A DNA stretch of 64,000 nt from Eucommia ulmoides. Lineage: Eukaryota; Streptophyta; Magnoliopsida; Garryales; Eucommiaceae. Shown in pieces: positions 23,431 through 34,925 of the stretch. Position 1 is the first letter of the stretch; every line of letters starts with the position of its first letter. The notes beneath the pieces are model-generated. The model did not search any database, was not told the DNA's origin, and worked only from the letters and a program-made list of their open reading frames with translations. The DNA lies in NCBI GenBank assembly GCA_016647705.1, contig CM028333.1, positions 17,791,743 to 17,855,742 on the forward strand. The letters are read 5' to 3'. A program made the translations under genes and the position numbers.

Positions 23431-23790
23431 GTATTGTATTTTGAAACACTTCTCTTCATCAATTTTTGTATTAACCTTGTTAATGTGCTTCTAATAAACA
23501 TGTTTGTTTGTATTAACTTATGATTAATATATATATATATTTTTAAATAAAGATATCTTAGCTCTTGCAAATAAAAAAACATAAATATTAGTAAATAAAA
23601 AGTTTAATTATCTTACATCTTTCAAATAAAAAATTAAATAACATTTCGTAATAAGAAAGTAAAAATTTAGAACAATCATTTTATATATAATATCATTAAT
23701 TAAAAAAATTAATTTTAACAATACTGTTTTTTTACTTTTGAAAAGCAACCCAAAAAAAAGAGAATTCTCTTTAAAAAAAAAATAAAAATT
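23431..23790. other. AT-rich intergenic stretch
   Basis: Only AT-rich sequence and A-runs; nothing recognised. Confidence 0.4.
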
Positions 23791-24517
23791 GACAATCCCA
23801 CATCAGACGTGGAAGAGACTGGTGGTCAATGTAAAATGGTCTTGGACCTCTCTCAACCCCTAAAACTAGCTCATGTGATGAACTTTTCCCTTACACTTAT
23901 AACCTGATCATCAACCCATAATCCACATCCGCTGTTGTAACCTAGGCTCTGATATTAGTGTAGAGTGGTCTTAGATCTCTTTTAACCACAAATATTAGCT
24001 CATGAGATGAGACTTTCCCTCATATTTATAGTCTGGACACCAACTCCTTTCATATCTAACGTGAGCTAAACCTAATAATCTCTCCTTCACACATCGGGTC
24101 TTTGGTCACTTAACTCTTGACCAGTCTCTCACTTTGTGGCTGTTGAACCATAATGGTTATAACATGAACTTTAATATCAATGTAAGGTGGGTCTTGGGTC
24201 TCTCTCAACCTAAAAAGTTAACTCATGAAGTGAGACTTTCCTTCACATTTATCATTTGACCACTAACTTCTTCCACATTGGATATGGGATAAACCCAACA
24301 ATCTCTTCCTCACATATTGGACCCTTAGTCGGCTAACTCTCGATCCAATCTCTCCTATTGTGGCTATTAAGTTAGAATTGTTATAATCTGAGGTATGGTA
24401 CTAGTGTAGAGTAATCTTGGGCCTCATTCAATTTTAATAGTTAACTCATGAAGTAAGATATTTCTTCACACTTATAATCTGAGCGGCAGTCCCACATCCA
24501 ATGTAAGATAACCAACA
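23791..24517 (-). mobile_element. TRIM concatemer with about four LTR-like copies
   Basis: On the + strand the phrase GTAGAGTGGTCTTGGACCTC (with variants) followed by CTCAAC, TAGCTCATGAAGTGAGACTT and a CACATTTAT-type end recurs four times (near 23835, 23961, 24180 and 24398). Copies end in CCACATCCAATGTAAGATAA ... CCAACA, the reverse complement of a TRIM LTR head TGTTGG...TCCCACATC. Next to the first is AACCTAGGCTCTGATATTA, the reverse complement of an initiator-Met primer site. So LTRs and short interiors alternate, as in recombined TRIM arrays. At the left edge an LTR head lies in the opposite orientation (TCCCACATCAGACGTGGAAG). No coding capacity. Confidence 0.7.
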
Positions 24518-24824
24518 AAAAGGAAACAAACTAAGTCTAAATAATAACAAGGAATCCCAACTCTTATTTAATTTTTTATTGCAAGTGATAGCAATAGATG
24601 CCCCAGCCTTGTCCTATATTTTAATTCCAAATGACTTTATGTAATTGTACTAGTTAATACAATCACATAAAAGTTAAAAGTTGGCTTCTTAGTTTTATGG
24701 ATGCTTTCCACCAATTTTTAAATTAGTGTAAAAATTACCAAATAAATTTAGTTTTTTTTTTTATTAGTTATTCTTATTGATGAACTAATTTGTCCCTTTT
24801 AATTAATCATTACATTCCATAAAT

Positions 24825-25430
24825 GTTGTTACTCTTAAAAACGCAAAACAAATATAGTAATAAACTACTAATAAATTTGAAAACAAAATTTACAATTTTT
24901 TTCAATTGTGATTGTTTACACTATAAAATCTTCAAAATGAGATATTAATCTTTTCTTTTTCTTTGAATTCTAGAATATGATGCATAACATCACTACAATC
25001 CGTGTGTCCCGTGAGTGTTGAATACAACATTCAATGCAATAGAAATAACATCAATTAATGTTAAAAAATACCACAAATTATACGTATATCTTGGATGTAA
25101 CATGACTTACTAATAAATGTAATTTGAATGTTGAATATAATACTCAATTGTATTTTGATAATGTATATAACCGTCCTAAATCTAACACAAAATATAAAAA
25201 CAAAAAATTCTGAAAGTATCATGTCGAATATAACATGAATGTATCAATCTGAAACTGATGAAAGAAATAAGGAATATGATATTATTTTGAAAATCTTATT
25301 TAGACAAATTTGAATAAATAATTAAATTGTGAAAAAAATGTGTACAATATTAGTTATTTTGATTTTAATGAAATGATTTTATTGTGATACCGTTAAATAT
25401 GTAAAATCCAAATCCCACGAATCTCGTAAA
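24825..25430 (+). repeat. Unnamed dispersed repeat, copy A
   Basis: Shares a long run of ordered phrases with 59463-60235: ACGCAAAACAAATATAGTAA, then GTTTACAC, GTGAGTGTTGAATACAACAT, AATAGAAATAACATCAATTA, GTAACATGACTTACTAATAA, then AATCTTATTTAGACAAATTT and TTATTTTGATTTTAATGAAA. Inside, variants of TTGAATATAACAT recur at least four times. No coding capacity and no terminal repeats found. Confidence 0.7.
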
Positions 25431-25837
25431 GATAATTTTGTAAAGATAATTTTGTCATATAATTTTCACATTTTTTAAATTTAAGACTGGACGATTCGAA
25501 AAATCTATACACTGAGATTGTTTATTTCATTTTTAAAAAGAATTAATTAATAATTTCATACTGAGATCGTCAATATTTTTCCACAGTTTTATTGACTAAA
25601 CAATCACAAAAAACCCAAAAAGGAATGCTCACAAAAATGGAATTTGAATTAAAGCAGAAGGGGCAGGTGTTGGCACGAGACAAAGTGTGGTGGAAATTGG
25701 AAAAGCATATCATTGCAATCAAATATCAGAAGAAAAAAGTAAAAGCAAATGGGTTAAAGAAAGCTTTAATAATTGAATGATCAATTTAGTAAAAATAAAA
25801 TAAAATCACAGAGCAAGTTAAACGTTGTACTATAGTT

Positions 25838-26060
25838 ACACAAGGTGTTAGTCCGAGTCACATGAGGAATTGTCTTTTTCTTGTCAAACAGATTTTGATC
25901 CTCTGAGAAACACTATAGAAATTGTATCTTAAAAATGCATCACCCGACGTGGAAAGTGTTTGCCCTTAAGATCACACAGGGACAGACAGATAATTACTTG
26001 AGATGCGCGTAAGCTGACCGGGACACACCTTATCCGTATAATAATAAAAATAAAAAATAA
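25838..26060 (+). mobile_element. SINE-like repeat, better-preserved copy
   Basis: About 220 bp: CACAAGGTGTTAGTCCGAGT, CTGAGAAACACTATAGAAAT, GCATCACCCGACGTGGAAAG, GATCACACAGGGACAGACAG, GCGCGTAAGCTGACCGGGAC and CTTATCCGTATAATAATAAA, ending in an A-rich tail. It is GC-richer than its surroundings, is repeated in this window (23190-23430), and lies 24 bp past the ATL stop codon, so it may provide part of that gene's 3' untranslated region in antisense. Confidence 0.45.
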
Positions 26061-26084
26061 ATTGGACTACCATTACTGTCTTCA

Positions 26085-27116
26085 TCAAGTTCTTTCCGTC
26101 CAAGGCAAACTTGCATTTGATGAACTAAGCATATTATGGGTGTTTGAAGAACTTGGAAACTTACTACCTTTTTTAGACCATAGCCAGATCTTGGACACAG
26201 AGAAGCTTTCACCTTTACTCCCACTATTTATCTTCTTCCCATCGGTATCCCCATCAATTGAAGAATCCCCATTCTGTCCTTTAACACCCCCAGCATTACC
26301 CTTTTCTCCATTTTTGGGGCATAAGGCTACTTGAAGTTCTGAATCAGCAACCACGTACTGGAATGAACCCATTGAGAAACACCTTCTTGCAGCCAAATCA
26401 CTGCTACTTGTTTCCCCCACCATTTCTTCCTCATTTGTGCTTCTGAATTTTCCAAGCCTAACTGAAAAAACCCTCTCATTTTGAACACTTATATTTTCAG
26501 AAAACCCCTCTTCTTCTCTCCAACCGTCGAATTCGAAAACTGAATTTTCAATGGAAAACCCAGGGGCGAAAAGGGTTCCTCTGCAAAGTGGACAAGTTGA
26601 ATTGGACAGCAGCCAAGTGTCTATACAGTCGATATGGAAGGCGTGGCTACACAGGGGAAGCAATCTCAGCTTGTCTTTGTTTGAGAATTCACATAGACAG
26701 ACGGCGCAATCGAAGGGCTCTTTTGGACCGGCGATTTCCTCATACAGAAACACGGGCAAAGCGTCGATGTAAGATTGGTCCAAGCCAGAGTCGTGGAGGT
26801 GGAAGAGCTGCCGTAGTTGTCTCTGGAAAGCGGCGGAACCGGACGTTTCTGGGTATCTATTGGAATGAGATACGGACGAGGAAGTCCTTTGTTTCATGAA
26901 AACTCTGATTACCAAGTGGAGGAGACCGGAGATGAAGAAGACGACGGCCAATATAACAATGATGAAAAGCAGGGACGGGCTAATTTTGGTACCAGATGAT
27001 GCCGAGGGGGATGATTGTTTCGAGTAAGAAGAAGAGGGCATCGGAGAAGAAGAAGAAGAAGAAGAGAGAGACGGCGAAAGGAGAGGAGAGAGAGGATGGT
27101 GGGTCGAAAACACCAT
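26085..27116 (-). CDS. ATL: RING-H2 finger E3 ubiquitin ligase, ATL family (ATL46/47-like)
   Basis: A single 343-codon open frame without introns, as usual for ATL genes. Residues 45-70 are one hydrophobic membrane segment after a Ser/Pro-rich N-terminus. The GLD motif is at 111-113 (SGLDQSYIDALPVFLY). The RING-H2 ligands are all present: C137, C140, C156, H158, H161, C164, C175, C178, with the ATL-specific Pro154 before the third ligand and Trp168 after the sixth. The C-terminal half is hydrophilic, with QYVVADSELQVAL and Ser/Gly-rich low complexity. Family members move ubiquitin from an E2 to substrates at membranes; the substrate here is unknown. The RING and GLD regions match ATL46/ATL47 best from memory. 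The start is the first ATG; a CT-rich upstream stretch fits a leader. Confidence 0.92.
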   Translation of the reverse strand: MVFSTHHPLSPLLSPSLSSSSSSSPMPSSSYSKQSSPSASSGTKISPSLLFIIVILAVVFFISGLLHLVIRVFMKQRTSSSVSHSNRYPETSGSAAFQRQLRQLFHLHDSGLDQSYIDALPVFLYEEIAGPKEPFDCAVCLCEFSNKDKLRLLPLCSHAFHIDCIDTWLLSNSTCPLCRGTLFAPGFSIENSVFEFDGWREEEGFSENISVQNERVFSVRLGKFRSTNEEEMVGETSSSDLAARRCFSMGSFQYVVADSELQVALCPKNGEKGNAGGVKGQNGDSSIDGDTDGKKINSGSKGESFSVSKIWLWSKKGSKFPSSSNTHNMLSSSNASLPWTERT

Positions 27117-27934
27117 CTTTTTTTAATTTTATTGATTCGAGGTTGGATCCAAGGCATTTCATTCAGCAAATTGACATGATAACAACCATTAATTTAATAA
27201 CTCATGGGTTGAGCAAAAACAAACAATAGAAGCATCTTTTGTTTGCATTCCGAGTAACCCAGATTAGTTTAACAGCAAAATGTGAGGAGAAATCGGAGCT
27301 TAAGTCAAAATTTTGAAGAAATCTATGACTTTAGAAGGTGATTGGAGCAAAAGATATCAACTTTTGTATGACTTTTTCAAATGAAACCCAAGTCACAGAT
27401 ATCAAGATTATAGTTTACCTACTTCGCTTACTCGAATATCGGCTATTTCCGTCCGTGGAACTCCTTCTCTCTCTTTTTAACGGAGTTTGTAGTCATGTAC
27501 AGTGAGCAATTGCCGCAGAAACCCTAGAGGAAGTTCCCTTCTGTCTGAAGGTGTTTGAATTCTTATATATTCACTGTGGAATGGATTTATTTATTTTGGT
27601 GCCTCCTGGTAAAGTTGTAGTAGCTTCCAAAAAGCCGAGGTGGAGGCCTTCGAGATACGACAAGAACCGAAAGGGTATTTTAGTCATTTCAAAAGCATTG
27701 AGTGTATTTACTATTTAGCCCCCCCTCCTTCCTTTTTCCGGTTTTGTTTTTGGGCTTTGTATTGTCGCTTGGAAGGGAGTGGAAGTTGGTTTGATGATGG
27801 GCCATAAGATCCACTAAATATCTCAACAGGTCCATAGATTTATTCGAGGACTGTGGGCTCATTGTCCATTCTACAGTCGAGCTCGGCCCAATGGGTGGAA
27901 CTTTGTAACCCAATCTAAGCCCTTCCAAGCCTTA
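27117..27934. other. Intergenic between the ATL gene and a LINE remnant
   Basis: Probable ATL promoter and leader (divergent, minus strand), then sequence of unknown nature. A 45-codon frame at 27581-27718 (+), starting MDLFILVPPGKVVVASKKPR, is unusually basic for this area but too short to call a gene. Confidence 0.4.
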
Positions 27935-29400
27935 CCCATTGGCCACTATCATTTTATCGTGAAATTTATGCCTAAGTTATATCCCTTGTGGATTAAATGG
28001 AAAATTGGGAATGGAACTACTACTAATCTTTGGTTGGATTGGTGGTGTGGGAATAAACTCTTGAGTTGTCAGGATCTTCAAAAATCTCTAGATCTCAAAG
28101 TGGCAGATATTGTTGATGATGATGGTTCCTGGTTTCTTAATTCTATTTTACATTTAATAGATTCAGATACTGAGAAGTAAATCAAGACTATCCAGCCACC
28201 TATTTTTAATCTTATTGATTAACCCTGTATGAATGCCTGATAATCTTTGTTTATTTTTTTATAAAATTGGCTTATAAGTTAGGCATCCTGGAGAATGAAA
28301 TTATTGTGCCTGAAAATAGTTGAAGTTGGATTTGGAAACTTAAAATCCCACAAAATCTTCAGTTCTTCTTTTGGAAATTTTTTTCATAAAAAGACTTGTT
28401 CCCAATTCTTTTCGTACTTCTTCTAGTGTGAACATTTCTAGTACTTGTCAAAGATGCAATGGAAAAATTGAAAGTATTGAATATGCTATTTGTACTTATT
28501 CCAAAACTAACTTCATTTGGGATTAAGTTTATTCTTCTAGTTTCAGGTATAATAATTCTTATTCGGATATTTGAGTTTGGATTAAAAAGAAAAACAAAAA
28601 AACTCAAAGGTAGTGTTCTTAATCATTCATATTTTTTTTTATTGCTACCATTTGGAAAATTTGAAAAGATAGAAATAAAGAGATTATTGAAGGAGTATGT
28701 AATCCTCTAAACTCAACTTTTACGAGAATTGCAAACTACTCTTTAGATTTTTTTAAATCTTTCTTTGAACCAAATTTCCTAAATGACTTCAAAAGACCCT
28801 TTGTTTTTTGGTTTCCTTCTAAAACATGATTTCTTAAACTTAACACGAATGGTAGTGCGAAAGGTGACCAAGGCAAATGCGGTTTTGGTGGCCTGTTGAG
28901 AGACAATTTGGGTGCGTGGAAGATAGGTTACTATGGTCGTATTAATAGCTGCACAGCGATGGAAACGAAACTCAGGAGTATCATCGAATGAATCCAAATT
29001 TCAACAAATAAAGATTATCTTAAAGTGCAAATTGATATCGATTCAGTTGAAGCTGTTTCCTTGATCAATAACCCATGCCTGGAGAATCATAGATTTATAG
29101 AGCTAATTGAGAAGTGTAAGAGATTTCTTTTTTGAAAGGATTACACAATTTATTTCGCCCCTCGTGAGAGTAACCGTTGTGTTGACATTCTGGCCAAAAG
29201 AAGAGCTTGTGAAGATTGCATCCTTAAAATCCTTGATATACCAAGTATGAATATTGAAGAGATTCTCCTCCTCAAAGAGATGGATAAGAGGGTTTTCGAC
29301 ATGTGTCCGGAAGCCTAGTTTTGTGTTTTTTGTTTGTTTCCTTACGTGTTTTTTTGTTTTTTGAACTTTTCATTTTACCAATATATATATATATATATAT
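27935..29400 (+). mobile_element. 5'-truncated L1-type LINE remnant (zinc-binding region and RNase H)
   Basis: Starts in the region after the reverse transcriptase (WIKWKIGNGTTTNLWLDWWC, 27959-28180), passes through a decayed zf-RVT-like stretch (28260-28450), and ends with a plant RNase H-like domain (about 28850-29320: GGLLRDNLGAWKIGYYGR, then VQIDIDSVEAVSLIN, FAPRESNRCVDILAKRRA). A stop near 29318 follows CPEA. After about 80 bp the sequence passes into a (TA)n tract. L1 elements with a C-terminal RNase H domain are common in plants. Missing endonuclease and RT fit ordinary 5' truncation at insertion; several internal stops and frame changes show age. Confidence 0.75.
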
Positions 29401-30197
29401 ATATCCCTTGTTATTTCAACTAGTACAAAAAGTTACTTCCGATCATTTTTATAATATTTTAGACACTACTTATAATATTTTACTAACAAAATTACCTTTA
29501 TAATATCTTTTATATTCTTTTATTTTAGTTTTTAGTTTTTACTCTATCTCTTTCTATTGTTTTTCATTTTTCCATTTTTTATTTTGTTCGATATTCTCTA
29601 ATTTTTTTTAGCTTATAAAAAGTACAAAAATCAAACGTAAAAAATCAGAAAATAAAAAACATAAATAAGGCAAAAACATAACTTTAAATTAGAAAAAAAA
29701 AAATCTTTGTTTTTTTAATTCATTTTTTATTTTTATATTTTATTTTCTAAATTATTACTTTTGATCTTTTTAAATTTTCTACTAGTACCACACAAAAAAT
29801 AAAAATAAAAAATTAAACCAAATGAAATAAAAATCCACAACAAAAGTAAAAAATATATAAAATATAAAATAAGAGAGAGAGTAAAAATAGGAAATAAAAA
29901 AATAAAAAAATAAAAAATATTATGTTGCGATGGTATTTTTGTCAAAATAATGTGATAAAGGGTATTTTGGGTAATCAAACTGAAAAAAAAAGTACACATA
30001 TCAGATATTATAAAAATGACGGAAGATGTCCTTGATATTTGTCAAAATAACAGGAGATATATGTGTGAACTCTTATATTGTGTAGTCAGTTATTTGTTAT
30101 CGATAAAAATAAGAAATTATTAAATTACCCCTCAAATTAGTCACTTTTTTTTCGTTTTCCTTTCATTTTTGAGTCTATTAATTAATGTTAATTTCTC
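29401..30197. other. AT-rich intergenic DNA
   Basis: Very AT-rich, with short repeated phrases such as GGTATTTTTGTCAAAATAAT. Nothing coding. Confidence 0.4.
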
Positions 30198-30387
30198 AAT
30201 TAATATTAACTATTTAGTAGATGAAATAGTTAGTGGGAGCTCATATAACTCGCACAAAATTAGTAAAAACTCATGAACCAAATGAACACTTTAATTAATA
30301 TTAACTATTTAGTAGATGAAATAGTTAGTGGGAGCTCATATAACTCGCACAAAATTAGTAAAAACTCATGAACCAAATGAACACTTT
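30198..30387 (+). repeat. Perfect 95-bp tandem duplication
   Basis: 30198-30292 (starting AATTAATATTAACTATTTAG, ending GAACACTTT) is followed immediately by an identical copy, 30293-30387. I found no mismatch. In non-coding DNA this points to a recent event or to an assembly artefact. Confidence 0.95.
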
Positions 30388-30584
30388 AGTTTGCCCTCAT
30401 TTATTACACTTCATGAAAATCTTAATGTTCTAATTAAAATTGCATCCTAAGTTTGCTCTATCGCCACTAGGCTTTGGACTCCGCCCTCCACCGTCACCGG
30501 ACATTGAAATTTTCTTCATTACATTCAATTATTTTTTTTTAATATTTTTTGTCACATTTTTAGTGTATGTACACACACATACAC

Positions 30585-30587
<3 letters not shown>

Positions 30588-30620
<33 letters not shown>
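30588..30620. repeat. (AAT)n microsatellite
   Basis: About ten AAT/ATA triplets preceded by a short ACACAC run. Confidence 0.9.
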
Positions 30621-30624
<4 letters not shown>

Positions 30625-30699
30625 CAGGACGTACATAAGCCTCTAGACAAATCTCAGCTACTATTTATGTCTCCCATAAACAATGGTCCAGATTAACCC

Positions 30700-31250
30700 A
30701 CTAATTTCTCTCTCATAACTTCATGGGATAGTTGTGACCATTCGATCACTTTGATCCAATGATGTAGATCTAATCTCTCTCATAACCTTAATATCACTCC
30801 CATAACCCTAATTTGTCCTCCCCTCTTCCCATTTGTTTTCCCCTCTCGCTCTCACAGTCCACCCCCGAACGCTCTCTCTCTCTCTCTTGCGCACGATTTC
30901 TATATGTTCCTCTCGTGATTGGTGAGGATCCACATGAACGGCGATGGCGATGGGTCTGGATGACGTCCAACGGTTGTTGAATCTTTGATCTGCTGCCGTA
31001 ACCTACGCTATGTATGGACGAAGGCCGGCGGTTGTTGAATCTTCAATCTTCCGCCGTAGTCAACGCTATCGAATTTCACCTTTGTAAGGCTAATTTTTTT
31101 TCCTTATTTTATCAGTTTTTTCAGCTTATAGGAGCAGGTGATAAGGATGAGGATTTCGTTCTGACCCTAATCTTACCCTTTCAGTCGCTTCACCATGGTC
31201 GACCACACCTTGCAATAGTTTCATACTCAGTGGTAAATTAGCTTACTTTT
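30700..31250 (+). other. Leader-like block (AAACCCTAA, CT tract, GC-rich coding-like start)
   Basis: Reads like a plant promoter leader: ATAACCCTAATTTGTCCTCC, a (CT)n tract at 30872-30889, then GC-richer sequence with ATGAACGGCGATGGCGATGG and two imperfect copies of GGTTGTTGAATCTT...GCCGTA..C(C/A)ACGCTAT (30972-31012 and 31029-31070). A short frame (31014-31241) has no recognised domain. No downstream gene was found, so this may be a captured 5' end or part of an element; see findings. Confidence 0.4.
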
Positions 31251-32695
31251 ATTTATTAATTTTTCATTTATGTTAATCTCTCATGTTTTTGTTTGGTTTC
31301 TCTAAAAACATGGATTCATAGCTTAGTTTGAGATTTTCAAATATGTTTCCTCTCTCTATTTTTTCTACGCATGTTTTCAGTGTGTGTTATGCCTTGCAAT
31401 TGAAGACTTGGGCTGGAAGTGATTTCTACGCATCAATGACTCATTAAAGTAGGGGGTAAATGAATCAATTAGATTGAAAATATAAGAATATTTTTAGTTA
31501 ATTCTCTTGGTAGTATTACCAATTCATGTATTATTTGTTCTCTGTAACTAGACGAAGGAGATTCGTGCCATTTTGTTCATTTGATTGATCTGAGCCGGTA
31601 GGTATATATCTCTGATATCTCTTTTTTGGTATCCATTGCATGATTGATGAATGTGTAATGTACCAGTGATTAATGGGTTTCGAAACGTGTAACCCGAATT
31701 CTATACTGCAAACTCATCGTCGTTTTATTTATATAACCAATACTATTTTTCAGTTGTCACCGCTGTCATATTTTTGGGTCTGTGATATTATTTGTAGGTG
31801 CATTCCATTTCGCCAGGATATAATCTCATGACCGATTTAGAAGAATTATTTCCAAAGGTAAAGCAAACATTTTAGGATGAAAATAGAGGTGCTTTTGTGT
31901 TCTATTTTTAGGCAATGAAATCGATCATGGATTCATTATCTGGTGCTTTAGTGTTCTATTTTTGTGATTTATATCTTTCTTTTTTTTTTTAAATTCTACA
32001 TAGTTTTATAGTCACTGTTCGTAATGCATGAGTGTGTGCGCATGTAGTTTTAGCTTTTCGAGTTATGTTGGAGTTCCTTTGAGGAGGATGTCTTTCGATG
32101 TTGTATTATTGTTCATTTGAAATTTTGGTGTTGAATACTTTTTAGTTATGGTTGTGTTCGTTAGTATTAGTGTTTGGAGGTTATTGATTGTGTTAATTGT
32201 TGTGTTTATTTGAAAATATGAGTTTAGAATTTGAAATGTTGTATAAACAAAAGAATTTATGTCAATTTTTTTTTATATACAAGTTAATTAGTTATGTGGC
32301 TATTTTTGTTAGTTATTATTATAAATGTTCAATTGTTATTATTACATATTATTTCATGTTTTCAAATGAAAAGTGTTAATATATCAAGCTTTTTTTTTTA
32401 AACCCATGCCTTCAGGCACTGGTTAAACTTTAGTATATATACTAAAAAAAAAAAAAGAATTGAAATAAGCCCAAACGCAGCCCCATAATTTTTTTTTCCC
32501 ATAAAAATTGAAAAATAATTATTTTCACACCAAAATATATTTTTCATAAAAATAAAATAAAATCAAGCATAATCAAACATCTTATTAATTAAAAACCTTT
32601 GTTGCTACGACAACATACATTCATCCCTCCTGAGTAAAGTTCATCCAACCAAAAATTATACAATTATATAATAATAATAATAATTATTAAATTAT

Positions 32696-32729
<34 letters not shown>

Positions 32730-32771
32730 ATTTTAATTAATGCTAAATGACAGAGCGCGGGCCGACCCTAA
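31251..32771. other. Intergenic, no gene recognised
   Basis: T-rich intron-like sequence (31250-32390), then AT-rich DNA with (GT)/(TA) microsatellites at 32697-32730. No coding signal. Confidence 0.35.
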
Positions 32772-33715
32772 CGGCTCGTTTGGTTGGATGGAATGGAATG
32801 AGGATGAAATAGAATGGAAGAAGTAATGGAATGAGAGAAGGAATGAAATAGTGAAATATAGTAAAATTCACACTATGCCCTTATGAAATTATTATTCCAT
32901 TTTCTTGTTTGGTTGGTATGAAATGAATGAAGAAATGAAATGAAATATAATAAAATTCTCATTATGCCCCTATTACAAAATTTAATTATATTTCATTATT
33001 CAATTCCTTCCTTCATTTTATTATATTTCACTATTTCATTCAATTTTAAGTTTTTGTTTTCAATTTTTATTTTTGTTCTCAATTTTCAGTTTCTATTATC
33101 TAATTTCTGTTTCTGTTCGCAATTTTCAGTTTCTGTTCTCAATTTTTTCGTTTTCTAATTTTCTATTTTTGTTCTCAATTTTTGGTTTATGTTCTCAATT
33201 TTTTATTTCTGTTCTCAATTTTCAGTTTCCGTTATCAAATTTCTGTTATCTAAATTTCTATTTTTGTTTTCAATTTTTAGTTTATATTCTCAATTTTCAG
33301 TTTTTGTTCTTAATTTTCATTTTTTGTTCTCAATTTTCAGTTTCTGTTATCAATTTTATGTTTACGTTCTCAATTTTCTGTTTCTGTTCTTAATTTTTTG
33401 TTCTCAATTTCTATTTCTATTCTTAATTTTTTGTTCTCTAATTTCTATTTATGTTCTCTAATTTTTGTTTCTGTTCTTAATTTTTAATTTTTGTTCTCAA
33501 TTTTTAAGATTTAAATATAAGAGTTATTATGTAATTTAAGATGTTGATTTTATTGGGTTGAAATCTCAATCCACCATATTTAATTTCAATGGAATTACAA
33601 ATGTGATTTTATTGGAGAACTAAATAACAGAATAGAAATCGAGGGTGGAGAGATTCCATCTTTGACAGTGACATGACCAACTGGTGAACCACTTTCTATC
33701 CAATCAAACATGCCG
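32772..33715. mobile_element. Tourist-like (PIF/Harbinger) non-autonomous element with TAA target duplication
   Basis: The left end CGGCTCGTTTGGTTGGATGG matches the reverse complement of the right end (...CTATCCAATCAAACATGCCG) at most positions, and both ends are flanked by TAA (32769-32771 and 33716-33718), the 3-bp duplication made by PIF/Harbinger transposases. At 944 bp it is long for a MITE because the interior holds a minisatellite. No transposase. Confidence 0.75.
33050..33510. repeat. Minisatellite, degenerate ~18-20-bp unit
   Basis: Variants of GTTCTCAATTTTCAGTTTCT repeat more than 20 times with length wobble. It gives Phe/Ser/Cys-rich open frames in one strand that are not genes. 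Confidence 0.9.
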
Positions 33716-34606
33716 TAAATCTAAAAACTTAGCCCCTAACCTGATCCTTGGACCTCAACTCTCAACTCAAGCCTTAAATAATGAGTAATGTGTTGGGCCT
33801 TGCTCCGGGCCCATGAATGGCTATATATTTAGTATTTTTTTAGTTATATTTGTGCAAATTTCTTTACATTCAATAGCTTTATTACATTAGATGAGGGGAT
33901 ATAACTAAATGCAATTTTCGTTGCATTGGATAGATTTTGTTTATATTCATGAATGTATGTAATTGAAAAAAATAATAATCAAACTATATAACTAAACATG
34001 CATGGATTTAACTAAACGTGTATAAATGTAACTTCAAAAAAATACATGCAAGAAGATATCTAATAATGCATGAATGTAACATTTTAAACATCTAACTAAT
34101 TACATGAATGCAAACTGAAAAAATATATTAAACATGTAACTAAACACATTTGAATGTAGCTAAAAAGATGCATACATGAATATAACTACATAACCAAAAA
34201 ATATATCAAAATGTAACTAACAAATATATTAAAAAAATACACTAAAAAACAGATATATGTAAATAAAACTTTTGTTGCAATGGATGCCCAAACTTTGGTA
34301 TCGGCAATAGCAGGGGCGATGCAAACCCTAATTAGTGGCAATAACCACGAATTCGGTATAGAGTCTTGACCCTATGACTAATACACAAGTTAAAATATAT
34401 TGAAGGGATTAGTACTCATATTACAATTATAATGGGGAGATTAAACCAAAGACACCCCTTCTCATTTCGACAAGTAACAAGTATACTTCATGTCATTTTA
34501 ATAATACCCGATGCACTGCTTATCAAATTTTGTTTACAAAAATATCCTTGTAACAAGACATTTTATGTTTTTTTTTAGTTTCTGCTCCTCTTTCTCTCTA
34601 CACACA
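33716..34606. other. Intergenic with a loose short-motif cluster (33880-34260)
   Basis: CATGAATGTAACTAAA-like phrases recur about a dozen times between 33880 and 34260 (for example near 33950, 34010, 34070, 34105, 34130, 34150 and 34185). Then a GC-richer stretch with GATGCAAACCCTAATTAGTG (34318-34337). No gene. Confidence 0.45.
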
Positions 34607-34663
<57 letters not shown>

Positions 34664-34925
34664 CCGTATTATTTATTTCATTTGTTTTAGGGTATTTATT
34701 ACTTACCTCTCCAGTCATTCTTTTTGAAACTAGAAACCAAATTACTTTTATTATGTATTATTTATTTAATTTGTTTTAGGGTATTCATCACTTGCCTCTC
34801 TTGTTATTTTATTTTAAACTAGAAATCTTTTTACTTTTGTTCCGTAGTATCTATTTTATTTGTTTTAGGAGATTTATCACTTATCTCCCTGTTATTTTTG
34901 TTTAAAACCACAAACCTCCCTTGTT
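34607..34925. repeat. (TA)n tract followed by three ~88-bp tandem copies
   Basis: An uninterrupted TA run of about 50 bp (to 34659) abuts a threefold repeat (starts near 34661, 34750 and 34839) marked by GTATTATTTATTT, TTTGTTTTAGGGTATT and AAACTAGAAA. Copies differ at roughly one base in six. Confidence 0.8.

Noticed and set aside
33073-33461. Phe/Cys-rich open frames (SIFSFCSQFS repeats)
   Set aside because: Translation of a TTCTCAATTTTCAG minisatellite inside a Tourist-like element.
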